Shown here piece after piece: positions 37,296 through 46,143 of a stretch of 64,000 nucleotides of DNA; position 1 is the first letter of the stretch; every line of letters starts with the position of its first letter. The notes below the pieces were generated by a model. It saw only the letters and a list, made by a program, of their open reading frames with translations. It did not search any database and was not told the origin of the DNA. The stretch spans positions 1 through 64,000 of the forward strand of contig CAJTAL010000009.1 of assembly GCA_910574285.1 (NCBI GenBank), given 5' to 3'. Both the position numbers and the translations under genes were made by a program. The DNA comes from Lachnospiraceae bacterium (GTDB lineage: Bacteria; Bacillota; Clostridia; Lachnospirales; Lachnospiraceae).

Positions 37296-38036
37296 ATGCG
37301 GCAGGCAGTTTTTGATTATATTAAAAGGAAATATAAAGTATCTCCGGAGTATCCATGGAAAAAATATGACAGAAATGCAGTTTTCCGTCACGGAGATAAC
37401 AGAAAATGGTTTGCGCTTGTGATGAAAGTACAGAGGGATAAGCTGGGGCTTTCTGGAACGGAGTATGTTGATGTGGTAAACCTCAAAATAGATGATATGG
37501 TATTTCTTGATATATTAATGAAAGACGCGGGAATTATTCCTGGCTATCATATGAATAAGCAGCATTGGATTACGGTTATTCTTGACGGTACGGTGAAAAG
37601 GGAGAGGGTATTAGACCTGATTGATATGAGCTATATGGCTACGGCGTCAACGAAAAAGAAAGAGAAGATCCGGCCGCCGAAGGAATGGATAATTCCGGCG
37701 AATCCGAAGTTCTATGATATCGAGCATGCTTTTGACGAGAAAGATGAGATAGAATGGAAACAGGGCAGCGGTATCAAGGCCGGCGATACGGTTTTCATGT
37801 ATGCGGCGGCTCCGGTATCGGCAATTCTCTACAAATGCAAGGTGACAGAGACAGATATCCCGTATACCTATGAGGATAGTCATCTGACAATTACGGCGCT
37901 GATGAAAATAAAACTCCAAAAGAGGTACAGGTCAGCTCGGTTTACATTCGGCGTTCTGAGGGATGAGTATGGAATTTATGCGGTCAGAGGACCGAGAGGG
38001 ATTCCTAATAGCCTCAGTGCAGCGCTTCGTAAATAG
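37296..38036 (+). CDS. MmcQ/YjbR-like domain fused to an EVE/PUA-like domain
   Basis: A 246-aa protein. Residues about 1-110 resemble MmcQ/YjbR proteins (cysteine-free winged fold; KWFALVMKVQRDKLG, the PGYHMNKQHWITVILDG segment is highly typical). Residues about 125-246 resemble the EVE/PUA-like fold that can read modified bases (WIIPANPKFYDIEHAF, IKAGDTVFMYAAAPVSAILYKCKV, FGVLRDEYGIYAVRGP). I have not seen a defined role for the combination; a nucleic-acid sensing role is an inference. It starts 15 bases after the kinase gene and may be cotranscribed with it. Confidence 0.75.
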   Translation: MRQAVFDYIKRKYKVSPEYPWKKYDRNAVFRHGDNRKWFALVMKVQRDKLGLSGTEYVDVVNLKIDDMVFLDILMKDAGIIPGYHMNKQHWITVILDGTVKRERVLDLIDMSYMATASTKKKEKIRPPKEWIIPANPKFYDIEHAFDEKDEIEWKQGSGIKAGDTVFMYAAAPVSAILYKCKVTETDIPYTYEDSHLTITALMKIKLQKRYRSARFTFGVLRDEYGIYAVRGPRGIPNSLSAALRK

Positions 38037-38074
38037 TGCTGATTTTCTTGTGCAATCTTCCTGAAAAGTTCTTA

Positions 38075-38104
38075 TTGCATAAACAGAAGGTATAGATATA
38101 TAAT
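38075..38104 (+). promoter_or_regulatory. Promoter of glyA
   Basis: TTGCAT (38075-38080) and TATAAT (38099-38104), spacer 18 bp, followed by an AACGGAGGAAG ribosome binding site. No riboswitch is evident in the short leader. Confidence 0.65.
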
Positions 38105-38170
38105 AGGGAATGAATTTCCGGTTATTATGGAATGATAAAAGATAAGAAATAAAAGAACGGAGGAAGAGCA

Positions 38171-39418
38171 ATGAATCTGATTCATGAAGTGATGGATTAT
38201 ATCAAGAGCAGTGACGAGGAGATTGGAGATGCGCTTTATCTGGAGTTAAACCGGCAGAGACGGAATCTGGAGCTGATTGCGTCTGAGAACGTCATTAGCC
38301 CGGCGGTCTTACTGACGATGGGAACGGTGCCGGCAAATAAATATGCAGAAGGGTATCCGGCAAAGCGCTATTATGGCGGCTGTGAACATGTGGATATTTT
38401 AGAAGACCTGGCGATTGAGCGTGTGAAGAAGCTGTTTGGCTGTGATCATGCGTGCGTACAGCCTCATTCCGGGGCGAATGCGAATAATGCCGTCTATCAG
38501 GCTTTTCTGCAGCCGGGAGACACGGTGATGGGAATGAATCTGGCGCACGGCGGTCATCTGACCCATGGATCTCCGGTTAATATGTCGGGTATCTTGTATC
38601 ATTTTGTTCCGTATAATGTCAATGACGACGGATTCCTGGATTATGATGAGATTCGGAAGACCGCGAGGGAATGCAGGCCGAAAATGATTGTTGCCGGAGC
38701 GTCGGCTTATCCAAGGGAGATCCGGTTTGATCTTTTCGCAGATATCGCGAAGGAAGTAGGAGCGTATTTATTCGTAGATATGGCGCATATTGCGGGGCTG
38801 GTGGCGGCAGGGCTGCATCAGAGCCCGGTTCCTTATGCGGATGTCGTAACGAGTACGACACATAAAACCCTGCGGGGACCGAGGGGCGGAATTATCCTGT
38901 GTAAGGAAGAGCATGCGAAAGCCATCAATAAGGCAATATTCCCGGGAACACAGGGGGGACCGCTTATGCACATCATTGCGGCAAAGGCAGTCTGCTTCGG
39001 TGAGGCGCTGAAGCCGGAATTTAAGACTTATCAGGAGCAGGTCGTTAAGAATGCCAGGGCGTTGGCAGAAGCCATGACAGAAGAAGGATTCAACCTTGTG
39101 AGCGGCGGCACGGATAATCATCTGATGCTGGTTGATCTGCAGAATATGGGTATTACCGGAAAAGAGCTGCAGAACCGTCTGGACGAAGTCTATATTACGG
39201 TTAATAAGAATGCGGTTCCGAATGATCCGGCGAGTCCTTTTGTGACCAGCGGTATACGGATCGGAACGCCGGCAGTCACAACCAGAGGATTGAAAGAAGA
39301 GGATATGAAGACGATAGCAAGGCTGATCAAGTTGACCGTGACAGATTATGAAGCGAAAGCGGACGAGATCCGCAGTGAAGTGAATCAGATCTGCGCGAGA
39401 TATCCTATCTATGCATAG
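38171..39418 (+). CDS. glyA: Serine hydroxymethyltransferase
   Basis: A 415-aa PLP enzyme that interconverts serine + THF and glycine + methylene-THF, feeding the one-carbon pool used by MetF, FolD and FchA encoded nearby. The PLP lysine lies in [19 protein letters not shown]; other hallmarks are [31 protein letters not shown] and [13 protein letters not shown]. Length is normal. It has its own promoter and a strong terminator. Confidence 0.97.
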   Translation: MNLIHEVMDYIKSSDEEIGDALYLELNRQRRNLELIASENVISPAVLLTMGTVPANKYAEGYPAKRYYGGCEHVDILEDLAIERVKKLFGCDHACVQPHSGANANNAVYQAFLQPGDTVMGMNLAHGGHLTHGSPVNMSGILYHFVPYNVNDDGFLDYDEIRKTARECRPKMIVAGASAYPREIRFDLFADIAKEVGAYLFVDMAHIAGLVAAGLHQSPVPYADVVTSTTHKTLRGPRGGIILCKEEHAKAINKAIFPGTQGGPLMHIIAAKAVCFGEALKPEFKTYQEQVVKNARALAEAMTEEGFNLVSGGTDNHLMLVDLQNMGITGKELQNRLDEVYITVNKNAVPNDPASPFVTSGIRIGTPAVTTRGLKEEDMKTIARLIKLTVTDYEAKADEIRSEVNQICARYPIYA

Positions 39419-39475
39419 GACAAAGAACTTTTAAAAGGATGCTTGAACAGTATGTGCCTGGGTCCGAAAGTGGAG

Positions 39476-39532
39476 AAAACCTCCTTCTATGGCAAATTTA
39501 ACAATTTGCCGCAGAAGGAGGTTTTTGGTTTT
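39476..39532. terminator. Terminator between glyA and the convergent regulator gene
   Basis: A long hairpin: outer arms 39476-39488 (AAAACCTCCTTCT) with 39513-39525, inner arms GGCAAATT (39491-39498) with AATTTGCC (39503-39510), followed on the plus strand by T-rich sequence to 39532. Because the outer arm begins with AAAA, it can also act on the minus strand for the convergent gene. Confidence 0.85.
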
Positions 39533-39550
39533 TTAGAATATAGGAATCAA

Positions 39551-40621
39551 TTATTCCAAGGGATGGTAGATCTTATCACGGATCTCCTGCATCTGGTAAT
39601 CTAATTGTTCGATGGAGTCGGCGCAGCCTTTGAGCTGCCTGACGATCTCGTCGGTATCTTTTACATCCCGTTTATATTTGAGCTTATGTTCCAGACTTGC
39701 CCAGAAATCCATAGCGATTGTACGGAATTGAACTTCTACCTTCATATACTTCTTTCCGGTGGACAGGAAGACCGGGACGTTCAGAATCAGATGAAGGCTT
39801 CGGTAGCCGTTGGGTTTTGGATTCTTTATATAGTCTTTTTCCCGGAGCAGTACGATATCGTCCTGCTGGCAGAATAGTTCTGCCAGACGATAGATGTCGT
39901 CGGGAAAAGAGCAGATGACGCGTACGCCTGCCACATCTGCAAGGTTTTCCCTTATGCTGTCAACGGTAACGGGAAAGCCTTTCCGCTCCAGTTTCTCAAA
40001 GATGCTCTGCGGTGATTTTAACCTGCTTTTGATCGACTCAAAAGGATTTCGGTTATATTCCTGAGAGAATTCTTCGTTTAGTACTTTGAGTTTCGTTTCG
40101 ACTTCCGCGATGGCGGAACGAAATTCCATCATCAATTTGTTAAAAGGTTTTGCTTCTTTTAATTTTTTGGCCTGCATCTGAATGATCTGATATTGCTGTT
40201 CGAGTGTTTTGGCCTGCTTTTCTACGGTCTGTTCCAGTTGGTTCTTACAGGTAAAAAGTTCAATCGCATTCTTCACACGGTGCTTTACGATAGAGCTTTC
40301 GAAGGGCTTGTGGATAAAGTCCGTTACGCCCAGTTCCAGGCATTGCGTTTCAATCTCTACGGCGTCTTCGCTGCTTATGACGAGTACGGGGATACGCTTC
40401 AGCCAGGCGTGCCGCTTCATTTCTTTTATTACGGCAAAGCCGTCGGTCTTAGGCATGCGCAGATCCAAAAGAAGCGCAGATATGTCGCTGCAGTGTCCGT
40501 AGAGCTTATCAAGGGCTTCATTCCCGTCACCGGCGGTTTCGACGGAATAATCGTCATTCAGAATATCGCACAGCAGCTCGCAGTTCAGTTCGGCATCATC
40601 TACGACCAGTATTCTTTCCAT
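39551..40621 (-). CDS. Receiver domain fused to a (p)ppGpp synthetase (RelA/SpoT-like)
   Basis: A 356-aa fusion. Residues 1-120 are a complete response-regulator receiver: Asp8/Asp9, phospho-acceptor Asp53 in ALLLDLRMPKTDG, Ser83 and Lys105 in HKPF. Residues about 125-190 form a coiled coil. Residues about 195-320 match the synthetase domain of small alarmone synthetases: Arg200/Lys202 in SRLKSP, LADVAGVRVICSF (Asp229, Arg234), KDYIKNPKPNGYRSLHL, the catalytic-type EVQFRT (Glu296) and MDFWASLEHKLKYKR. No hydrolase domain is present. I infer pyrophosphate transfer from ATP to GTP/GDP under phosphorylation control. No partner kinase is adjacent. It is a single minus-strand gene; a TATACT at 40666-40671 may be its -10. 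Confidence 0.9.
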   Translation of the reverse strand: MERILVVDDAELNCELLCDILNDDYSVETAGDGNEALDKLYGHCSDISALLLDLRMPKTDGFAVIKEMKRHAWLKRIPVLVISSEDAVEIETQCLELGVTDFIHKPFESSIVKHRVKNAIELFTCKNQLEQTVEKQAKTLEQQYQIIQMQAKKLKEAKPFNKLMMEFRSAIAEVETKLKVLNEEFSQEYNRNPFESIKSRLKSPQSIFEKLERKGFPVTVDSIRENLADVAGVRVICSFPDDIYRLAELFCQQDDIVLLREKDYIKNPKPNGYRSLHLILNVPVFLSTGKKYMKVEVQFRTIAMDFWASLEHKLKYKRDVKDTDEIVRQLKGCADSIEQLDYQMQEIRDKIYHPLE

Positions 40622-40836
40622 GCTTCTTTCCCTCTTTTTCTTAGTGTACTGATATATTTATCTTTAGTATACTTCATTCTTAACGAAAAGGAAAGTAAAT
40701 TGTCTGCTAAAAGAAGCGGCTAAAAGAAGCGGCTGAAAGAAGTGGCTTGACGTATGGCCCCGGGTTGAAATATAATGCAGACAGTGATCGGCAGATAATG
40801 GTATGAAGCCGAAGGAAGAATTGGAGGGATGACGGA

Positions 40837-41463
40837 ATGATGTTGGAGAAGAAGTTTACGGATTTTACGGAGGAGTTGTCATCTGCGAAGCCTGTTCCGG
40901 GCGGAGGCGGCGCCTGTGCCGCTGTAGGAGCGTTTGCCGCGGCTCTTGGGATGATGGTGGCGAATCTTACTGTCGGAAAAAAGCGGTATGCAGATGTGGA
41001 AGAAGAAGTAAAGGAGATTCTGGCGCGGCTAGAGGCGACGCGGAATGAATTGATTATATTGGCGGACAAGGACGCCGAGGCTTTCGAGCCGCTGTCGAAA
41101 GCGTACGGACTTCCGAAAGACACGGAGGAAGAGCAGAGGGAGAAAGGGAGGATTATGGAAGCGGCCTTGTATGAGGCGAGCAGGGTTCCGCTTGAGATCA
41201 TGGAGACGGTCTTAGGGGCTATGGGTGATCTAAAGTTCCTGGGAGAGAAGGGAAGCAAGCTTGCGGTCAGCGATGTCGGCGTCGGGATATTGTTCGCCCA
41301 GGCGGCATTGGAGGGCGCATCGTTGAACGTATTGATCAATATCAGACTTATGAAGAACCGAGAACGGGCGAAGGAACTGAATCAGAAAGCGGACGCCATA
41401 ATACAGGAAGGGCGGAAGCAAAAGGAAGAGATTTATGAGGACGTGTTGAATAAACTCCGATAA
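40837..41463 (+). CDS. fchA: Methenyltetrahydrofolate cyclohydrolase (FTCD cyclodeaminase-like)
   Basis: A 208-aa helical protein of the cyclodeaminase/cyclohydrolase family. It has the characteristic KPVPGGGGACAAVGAFAAALGMMVANLT near the N-terminus (here SAKPVPGGGGACAAVG) and DKDAEAFEPLSKAYGLPKDT. In anaerobes using one-carbon units this protein hydrolyses methenyl-THF to 10-formyl-THF. It lies 64 bases before folD, whose own cyclohydrolase residues are missing, so the two probably share the work. GGAGGGATGACGG precedes the ATG pair at 40837/40840. Confidence 0.9.
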   Translation: MMLEKKFTDFTEELSSAKPVPGGGGACAAVGAFAAALGMMVANLTVGKKRYADVEEEVKEILARLEATRNELIILADKDAEAFEPLSKAYGLPKDTEEEQREKGRIMEAALYEASRVPLEIMETVLGAMGDLKFLGEKGSKLAVSDVGVGILFAQAALEGASLNVLINIRLMKNRERAKELNQKADAIIQEGRKQKEEIYEDVLNKLR

Positions 41464-41527
41464 ATACGTCCGCTGCATCGGGAAAATAGAAACTTAAATA
41501 CAGCAATTGTAGAAAGGTGTGTGGCAT

Positions 41528-42388
41528 ATGGGGATTGTTATGAAAGGCGCGGAGGCGGCCAAAGCTATAAAAGAAGAATTGACAGGAGAGGTAGCGGATC
41601 TGAAAGCGGGGGGAATTAAGCCCTGTCTTGCCATTATAAGAGTGGGGGCGCGTCCGGATGATCTGGCTTATGAACGGGGAGCAAGAAAGAGGATGGAGAC
41701 ATCGGGAATCGAATGCAGGGTGACTGCGCTTCCTGAGGATATCGGTCAGAAGGAGTTGGAACAGGAATTTTCGAAAGTAAACGCAGATCCTTGCGTCCAT
41801 GGAATTCTGCTTTTGCGTCCGCTTCCGGGGACGCTTGATGAGGAGCCTTTAAAAGCCATGATCGATCCTCAGAAAGATGTGGACGGTATGAGTCCGGTGA
41901 ATATCGCCAGGGTATTTTCCGGGGACGAGACCGGATTCGCTCCCTGTACTGCGGAGGCGGTTATGGAGATGCTCCGGCATTACAGGATAGAGATCCGCGG
42001 AAAAAGAGTGACGGTCTTAGGAAGGAGCATGATAGTGGGGAAACCCTTGTCTATGCTGCTTTTGAAAGAACATGCGACGGTTACCATATGTCATACGCGG
42101 ACGGCGGATATTGCAGAAGAGTGCCGGAATGCCGAGATCCTGGTCGCAGCCGCCGGAAATGCGCGGATGGTGACAGAAGAGATGGCGGGGAAGGACGCCG
42201 TCGTCGTAGATGTGGGTATTAATGTGGATGAGGACGGGAACTTGTGCGGCGATGTGGATTATGATGCGGTAGAGGGAAAAGCGTCTTATATCAGTCCCGT
42301 TCCGGGAGGAGTGGGGAGCGTCACATCCTCTGTACTGGCAAAGCATGTAGTCAGGAGTGCGAAGTATTTTGCGTGCAATCCCAGGTAG
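41528..42388 (+). CDS. folD: Methylenetetrahydrofolate dehydrogenase, FolD family lacking cyclohydrolase residues
   Basis: A 286-aa FolD-family protein with intact Rossmann part (GKRVTVLGRSMIVGKPLSMLL, VVDVGINVDEDG, SPVPGGVGSVTSSVLAKH). In the active site Tyr48 is kept, but the residue four further on, the Lys required for cyclohydrolase activity in bifunctional FolD, is Ala52 (YERGARKRMETSGI). The Gln of the usual GILVQLPLP is Leu96 (GILLLRPLP). The KDVDG aspartate is kept. I infer an enzyme limited to the dehydrogenase step, with FchA doing the hydrolysis. Lys54, two residues away, could in theory compensate. The ATG at 41528 is preferred to the GTG at 41519 on spacing from AAAGG. Confidence 0.9.
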   Translation: MGIVMKGAEAAKAIKEELTGEVADLKAGGIKPCLAIIRVGARPDDLAYERGARKRMETSGIECRVTALPEDIGQKELEQEFSKVNADPCVHGILLLRPLPGTLDEEPLKAMIDPQKDVDGMSPVNIARVFSGDETGFAPCTAEAVMEMLRHYRIEIRGKRVTVLGRSMIVGKPLSMLLLKEHATVTICHTRTADIAEECRNAEILVAAAGNARMVTEEMAGKDAVVVDVGINVDEDGNLCGDVDYDAVEGKASYISPVPGGVGSVTSSVLAKHVVRSAKYFACNPR

Positions 42389-42494
42389 CTTTCAGGCAGC
42401 ATCTCAGGTAGCTGTTGACGAAAATGCTTGCGTGTATTCTTATAATGTGGTAATATATGCTCTATATTACAGAATATAATGAATATGCATGTGG

Positions 42495-42526
42495 AACTCC
42501 AAGGATGGAAACTCCTGGAGTTTTTC
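42495..42526 (+). terminator. Terminator after folD
   Basis: AACTCC (42495-42500) pairs with GGAGTT (42517-42522) and AGGA (42502-42505) with TCCT (42513-42516), followed by TTTTTC. Upstream in the same 229-bp gap a TTGACG (42415-42420) and TATAAT (42441-42446) are 20 bp apart, a poor promoter spacing; if it is active the hairpin would sit in a short leader of the symporter gene. Confidence 0.7.
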
Positions 42527-42617
42527 TATATTTTCTAAGATGTCAGAATATTTGGATATTTGTAGAAAAGAGCATATGCAAAAAAAGAATGTAGAAAGGT
42601 GAGAGAAGGGGAATAGT

Positions 42618-44003
42618 ATGTATGATTTGATCAATTCGGCAGTACAGGCAGTAAATGACGTGGTGTGGGGATGGCCTATGATATACCTGCTGTTAGGAAC
42701 ACACGTGTTCTTAACCTTCCGTACGGGGTTCATCCAGAGATTTACAATCTTAAAAGGAATCAGGCTGTCAGTGGCAAAGGACCCAGATGCGGAAGGGGAA
42801 GTGTCGCAGTTCGGGGCGTTGACGACGGCTCTGGCGGCGACGATCGGAACCGGTAATATCGTCGGCGTGGGTACTGCGATCGCGATCGGCGGTCCCGGAG
42901 CGGTTCTGTGGTGCTGGCTTACCGGTGTGTTTGGAATTGCCACGAAGTACGCGGAGGCTTTTATTGCGGTAAAGTACAGGGTTAAGACCAAGGACGGACG
43001 TATGCAGGGAGGCGCTATGTATGCGCTGGAACGTGGCCTGAATATGAAATGGCTCGGCATGCTTTTCGCGGTCTTTGCGGCGTTCGCTTCATTCGGTATC
43101 GGATGTGCGACCCAGGTAAATGCGATTGCGGAGATCTGTGAGACGAATTTCCATATTCCTAGAATAGCAGTGGGTATTGTGATCGGCATTCTGACGGCAA
43201 TCGTAATCTTCGGCGGGATCAAGACGATTGCAAAGGTCTGTGAGAAATTAGTTCCTTTTATGGCGGTTTTTTATGTGTTGGGATGTATTATCATCCTGTG
43301 TATGAATTTTGATTATATTATTCCGGCAATCGGCGTGATCTGCCGGCTCGCGTTTACACCAGGCGCGGCGGCGGGCGGCCTCATCGGCAGCGGTATCAGG
43401 ATGGCGATCCGTTATGGTGTGGCCAGAGGTCTGTTCTCCAATGAGTCGGGTCTTGGCTCGGCTCCGATTGCGGCGGCAGCGGCGCAGACGAGGAATCCGG
43501 TGCGGCAGGCGCTGGTATCTTCTACGGGTACGTTTTGGGATACGGTTGTGGTGTGTCTGATGACTGGTCTGGTTCTCGTGACGACGATCATGAAGAATCC
43601 CAGTATCAACGCGGATACGATCGATAACGGCGGACAGCTTACGACGCTTGCATTCGGCCAGATTCCTTATCTTGGACCGATTATCCTGACGCTGGGTACG
43701 ATTACGTTTGCATATTCTACGATCCTTGGATGGGCATATTATGGGGAGCGCTGTGTGGAATATTTCTCAGGTAAGATCGGACTGATTCCTTATCGCTTCG
43801 TTTACGTCGTGGTGGCGGTGATCGCCCCGGTCGTGGGACTTAATCTGGTATGGCTGATCGCAGATACGCTGAACGCGCTGATGGCGATTCCGAACCTGGT
43901 GGCGGTATTGCTGCTGTCGAACGAGATTGTCAGGGATACGAAAAGATATATTCATGATCTTGATGCGAGAGATAATACTCCGATTCCGGTTGTAAAGAAA
44001 TAA
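42618..44003 (+). CDS. Sodium:alanine/glycine symporter (AGCS family)
   Basis: A 461-aa transporter with about 10-11 membrane helices, importing alanine or glycine with Na+. Family hallmarks: an N-terminal VWGWPMIYLLLGTHVFLTFRTGF, the ALAATIGTGNIVGVGTAIAIGGPGAV-type block (GTGNIVGV), FGIATKYAEAFIAVKYR, RGLFSNESGLGSAPIAAAAA and YYGERCVEY. It follows the one-carbon genes, and imported glycine could supply glyA in reverse; this link is an inference. No glycine riboswitch can be seen in the leader. Confidence 0.94.
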   Translation: MYDLINSAVQAVNDVVWGWPMIYLLLGTHVFLTFRTGFIQRFTILKGIRLSVAKDPDAEGEVSQFGALTTALAATIGTGNIVGVGTAIAIGGPGAVLWCWLTGVFGIATKYAEAFIAVKYRVKTKDGRMQGGAMYALERGLNMKWLGMLFAVFAAFASFGIGCATQVNAIAEICETNFHIPRIAVGIVIGILTAIVIFGGIKTIAKVCEKLVPFMAVFYVLGCIIILCMNFDYIIPAIGVICRLAFTPGAAAGGLIGSGIRMAIRYGVARGLFSNESGLGSAPIAAAAAQTRNPVRQALVSSTGTFWDTVVVCLMTGLVLVTTIMKNPSINADTIDNGGQLTTLAFGQIPYLGPIILTLGTITFAYSTILGWAYYGERCVEYFSGKIGLIPYRFVYVVVAVIAPVVGLNLVWLIADTLNALMAIPNLVAVLLLSNEIVRDTKRYIHDLDARDNTPIPVVKK

Positions 44004-44053
44004 AAAGGTTCATCGATAGATGTAAGGATATGACAGGAGAAGAATGAATAAAA

Positions 44054-44575
44054 ATGGCGAAGAGAATTGCAAAGTTCCATAAGGTGAGTTTTGAACAGTT
44101 TCAGGAAGGATACATAGATTCGTTCGGGCCGGAAGAAGAGGAAAAGATAAGGAAAATCTATGACGCGGTCCGGCTTCCGAAAAGGGCGACGGCAGGGTCG
44201 GCGGGGTATGATTTCTATACTCCGGTTCCGATCAGGCTGAAGCCGCAGGAGACCTGTAAGATTCCTACCGGGATACGGGTAAAGATGGATGAGAACTGGG
44301 TGCTTAAGTGCTATCCGCGCAGCGGCCTGGGGTTCAAGTACCGTTTACAGTTGAATAATACGGTGGGAATCATTGACAGTGATTATTTTTATTCCGATAA
44401 TGAAGGACATATTTTTGTGAAGCTTACGAATGATTCAAAGGAAGGAAAGACGGTGGAGATAGCGTCCGGGGCGGGATTCATGCAGGGGATCTTTGTGGAA
44501 TACGGCATTACGACGGACGACGAGGTGACGGCGGTTCGTAACGGCGGATTCGGCAGTACGTCCGGTGATCTATAA
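44054..44575 (+). CDS. dut: dUTP diphosphatase-like protein
   Basis: A 173-aa protein with trimeric dUTPase motifs: motif 1 AGSAGYDFYTP, motif 2 YPRSGLGFKY, motif 3 NTVGIIDSDYF (substrate-binding Asp, followed by Tyr rather than the usual Tyr-Arg/Gly variants) and the C-terminal GGFGSTSG. It would hydrolyse dUTP to dUMP. The first ~40 residues (KFHKVSFEQFQEGYID) are an extension not found in the short E. coli enzyme. It starts 50 bases after the symporter gene with GACAGGAGAAG as ribosome binding site. Confidence 0.9.
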   Translation: MAKRIAKFHKVSFEQFQEGYIDSFGPEEEEKIRKIYDAVRLPKRATAGSAGYDFYTPVPIRLKPQETCKIPTGIRVKMDENWVLKCYPRSGLGFKYRLQLNNTVGIIDSDYFYSDNEGHIFVKLTNDSKEGKTVEIASGAGFMQGIFVEYGITTDDEVTAVRNGGFGSTSGDL

Positions 44576-44704
44576 GTTTTTCTGGAGATTTGGCGTATAT
44601 TTTCAGGCATAACGGGGATTCTAATGACAGAAGAGCATACCAGGGGATGATGTCCAGGAGGGCATATTTTCAGGGATGTTTAATGAATATGTGGAGGAAT
44701 CGTT

Positions 44705-46066
44705 ATGTCAGACATTAAGAAGGTGACTGCCTCACGGGAGGAAAATACTGCTTATTTGAATCATGTGCTTCCTGTGAAGGAGAGTTTTGATATTATCCGA
44801 AGAGATATTATAATCGGGGGACGTTGTTCTACGTTTTATTTTATAGACGGTTTTACGAAGGATGAATCTATGCTGAAAATCATAGATTCATTTTTTGGTG
44901 TGAAGGAAGAGGATATGCCTGCGGACGCGACGGACTTCGCTAGAAGATGTGTCCCTTATGTGGAGGTAGACGTCCTGGGGGATTTTGATCAGGTGCTTAA
45001 GAATCTGTTATCAGGCGTGACATGTCTTTTTATCGACGGATATGAGGCGTGTGTCGCGATAGACTGCAGAACCTATCCTGCAAGAAGTGTGGAGGAACCG
45101 GATAAGGACAAATCCCTTCGGGGCTCCAGAGACGGATTCGTGGAGACAATTGTATTCAATACGGCTATGATGCGCCGGAGAATCCGGGACCCGCATCTGG
45201 TCATGGAGATGAAGGAGATCGGAGACAGTTCCAGGTCGGATGTTGCGATTTGCTATATGAGCGACAGGGTGGATCAGGAGCTTCTGCGGAACGTGACGGA
45301 GCGTATCGACAGTATTCAGACAGACGCGCTTCGCATGAATCAGCAGAGTCTGGCCGAATGTCTGTATAAACGGAAATGGTACAATCCTTTTCCAAAATTC
45401 AAATTTACAGAGAGACCGGATACGGCGACGGCCTGTCTGCTGGAGGGAAAAGTAGTATTGCTGGTGGACAACTCGCCCTCCGCCATGATACTGCCTACCT
45501 CGATCTTTGATATGATCGAGGAGGCGAATGATTATTATTTTCCGACGATGACGAACATCTATCTGAAGATTGCCAGAACGCTCATTACTATTATGACCGT
45601 GTTCTTAACGCCGGTATTTCTGTTATTTATGCAGAATTTGAACTGGCTTCCGGAGGTGTTTTCCTTTATAGCGGTGAAGGATACGGTGAATATTCCGCTT
45701 ATATTCCAACTGCTGATTCTTGAGATTGCCATCGACGGCCTGCGGCTGGCGGCGATGAATACGCCGAGTATGCTGAGTACTCCGCTTAGTGTGATCGCCG
45801 GCCTGGTGATGGGGGAATTTTCCGTACAGTCCGGGTGGTTTAATTCTGAGGTGATGCTATATATGGCGTTCGTATCCGTCGCAAATTATACACAGCCGAA
45901 TTTTGAGCTTGGTTATGCGCTGAAGTTCATGCGTCTGGAGCTGCTGATCTTGACGGCATTATTCAATTGGTGGGGATTTGTGATCGGAACATTAATTATT
46001 GTCTGCAGCATCTGTTTTAATAAGACGTTGTCGGGAAGAAATTATCTGAATGTAAAACTGAATTGA
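44705..46066 (+). CDS. GerA/SpoVAF-family spore germination protein
   Basis: A 453-aa membrane protein. The N-terminal cytoplasmic domain has DGYEACVAIDCRTYPARSVEEP and the block SRDGFVETIVFNTAMMRRRI, which is common to GerA subunits and SpoVAF. Five or so helices follow (about 300-440), including PTSIFDMIEEANDYYFP just before the first. GerA receptors normally come as A-B-C operons; here the B and C genes are missing and no spoVA genes are near. SpoVAF is a GerA-like protein without B/C partners, so a SpoVAF-type role is the better guess. Confidence 0.88.
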   Translation: MSDIKKVTASREENTAYLNHVLPVKESFDIIRRDIIIGGRCSTFYFIDGFTKDESMLKIIDSFFGVKEEDMPADATDFARRCVPYVEVDVLGDFDQVLKNLLSGVTCLFIDGYEACVAIDCRTYPARSVEEPDKDKSLRGSRDGFVETIVFNTAMMRRRIRDPHLVMEMKEIGDSSRSDVAICYMSDRVDQELLRNVTERIDSIQTDALRMNQQSLAECLYKRKWYNPFPKFKFTERPDTATACLLEGKVVLLVDNSPSAMILPTSIFDMIEEANDYYFPTMTNIYLKIARTLITIMTVFLTPVFLLFMQNLNWLPEVFSFIAVKDTVNIPLIFQLLILEIAIDGLRLAAMNTPSMLSTPLSVIAGLVMGEFSVQSGWFNSEVMLYMAFVSVANYTQPNFELGYALKFMRLELLILTALFNWWGFVIGTLIIVCSICFNKTLSGRNYLNVKLN

Positions 46067-46143
46067 TATCGCATACAAATAAACGTTTTTTGTAACTTAG
46101 AGCCGGCTTCCTTCATAAGTTATCTGTGAAGGGAGCAATTTTT

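Noticed and set aside
42389-42617. Glycine riboswitch before the alanine/glycine symporter gene
   Set aside because: Only a simple terminator hairpin is visible; none of the conserved aptamer segments could be recognised.
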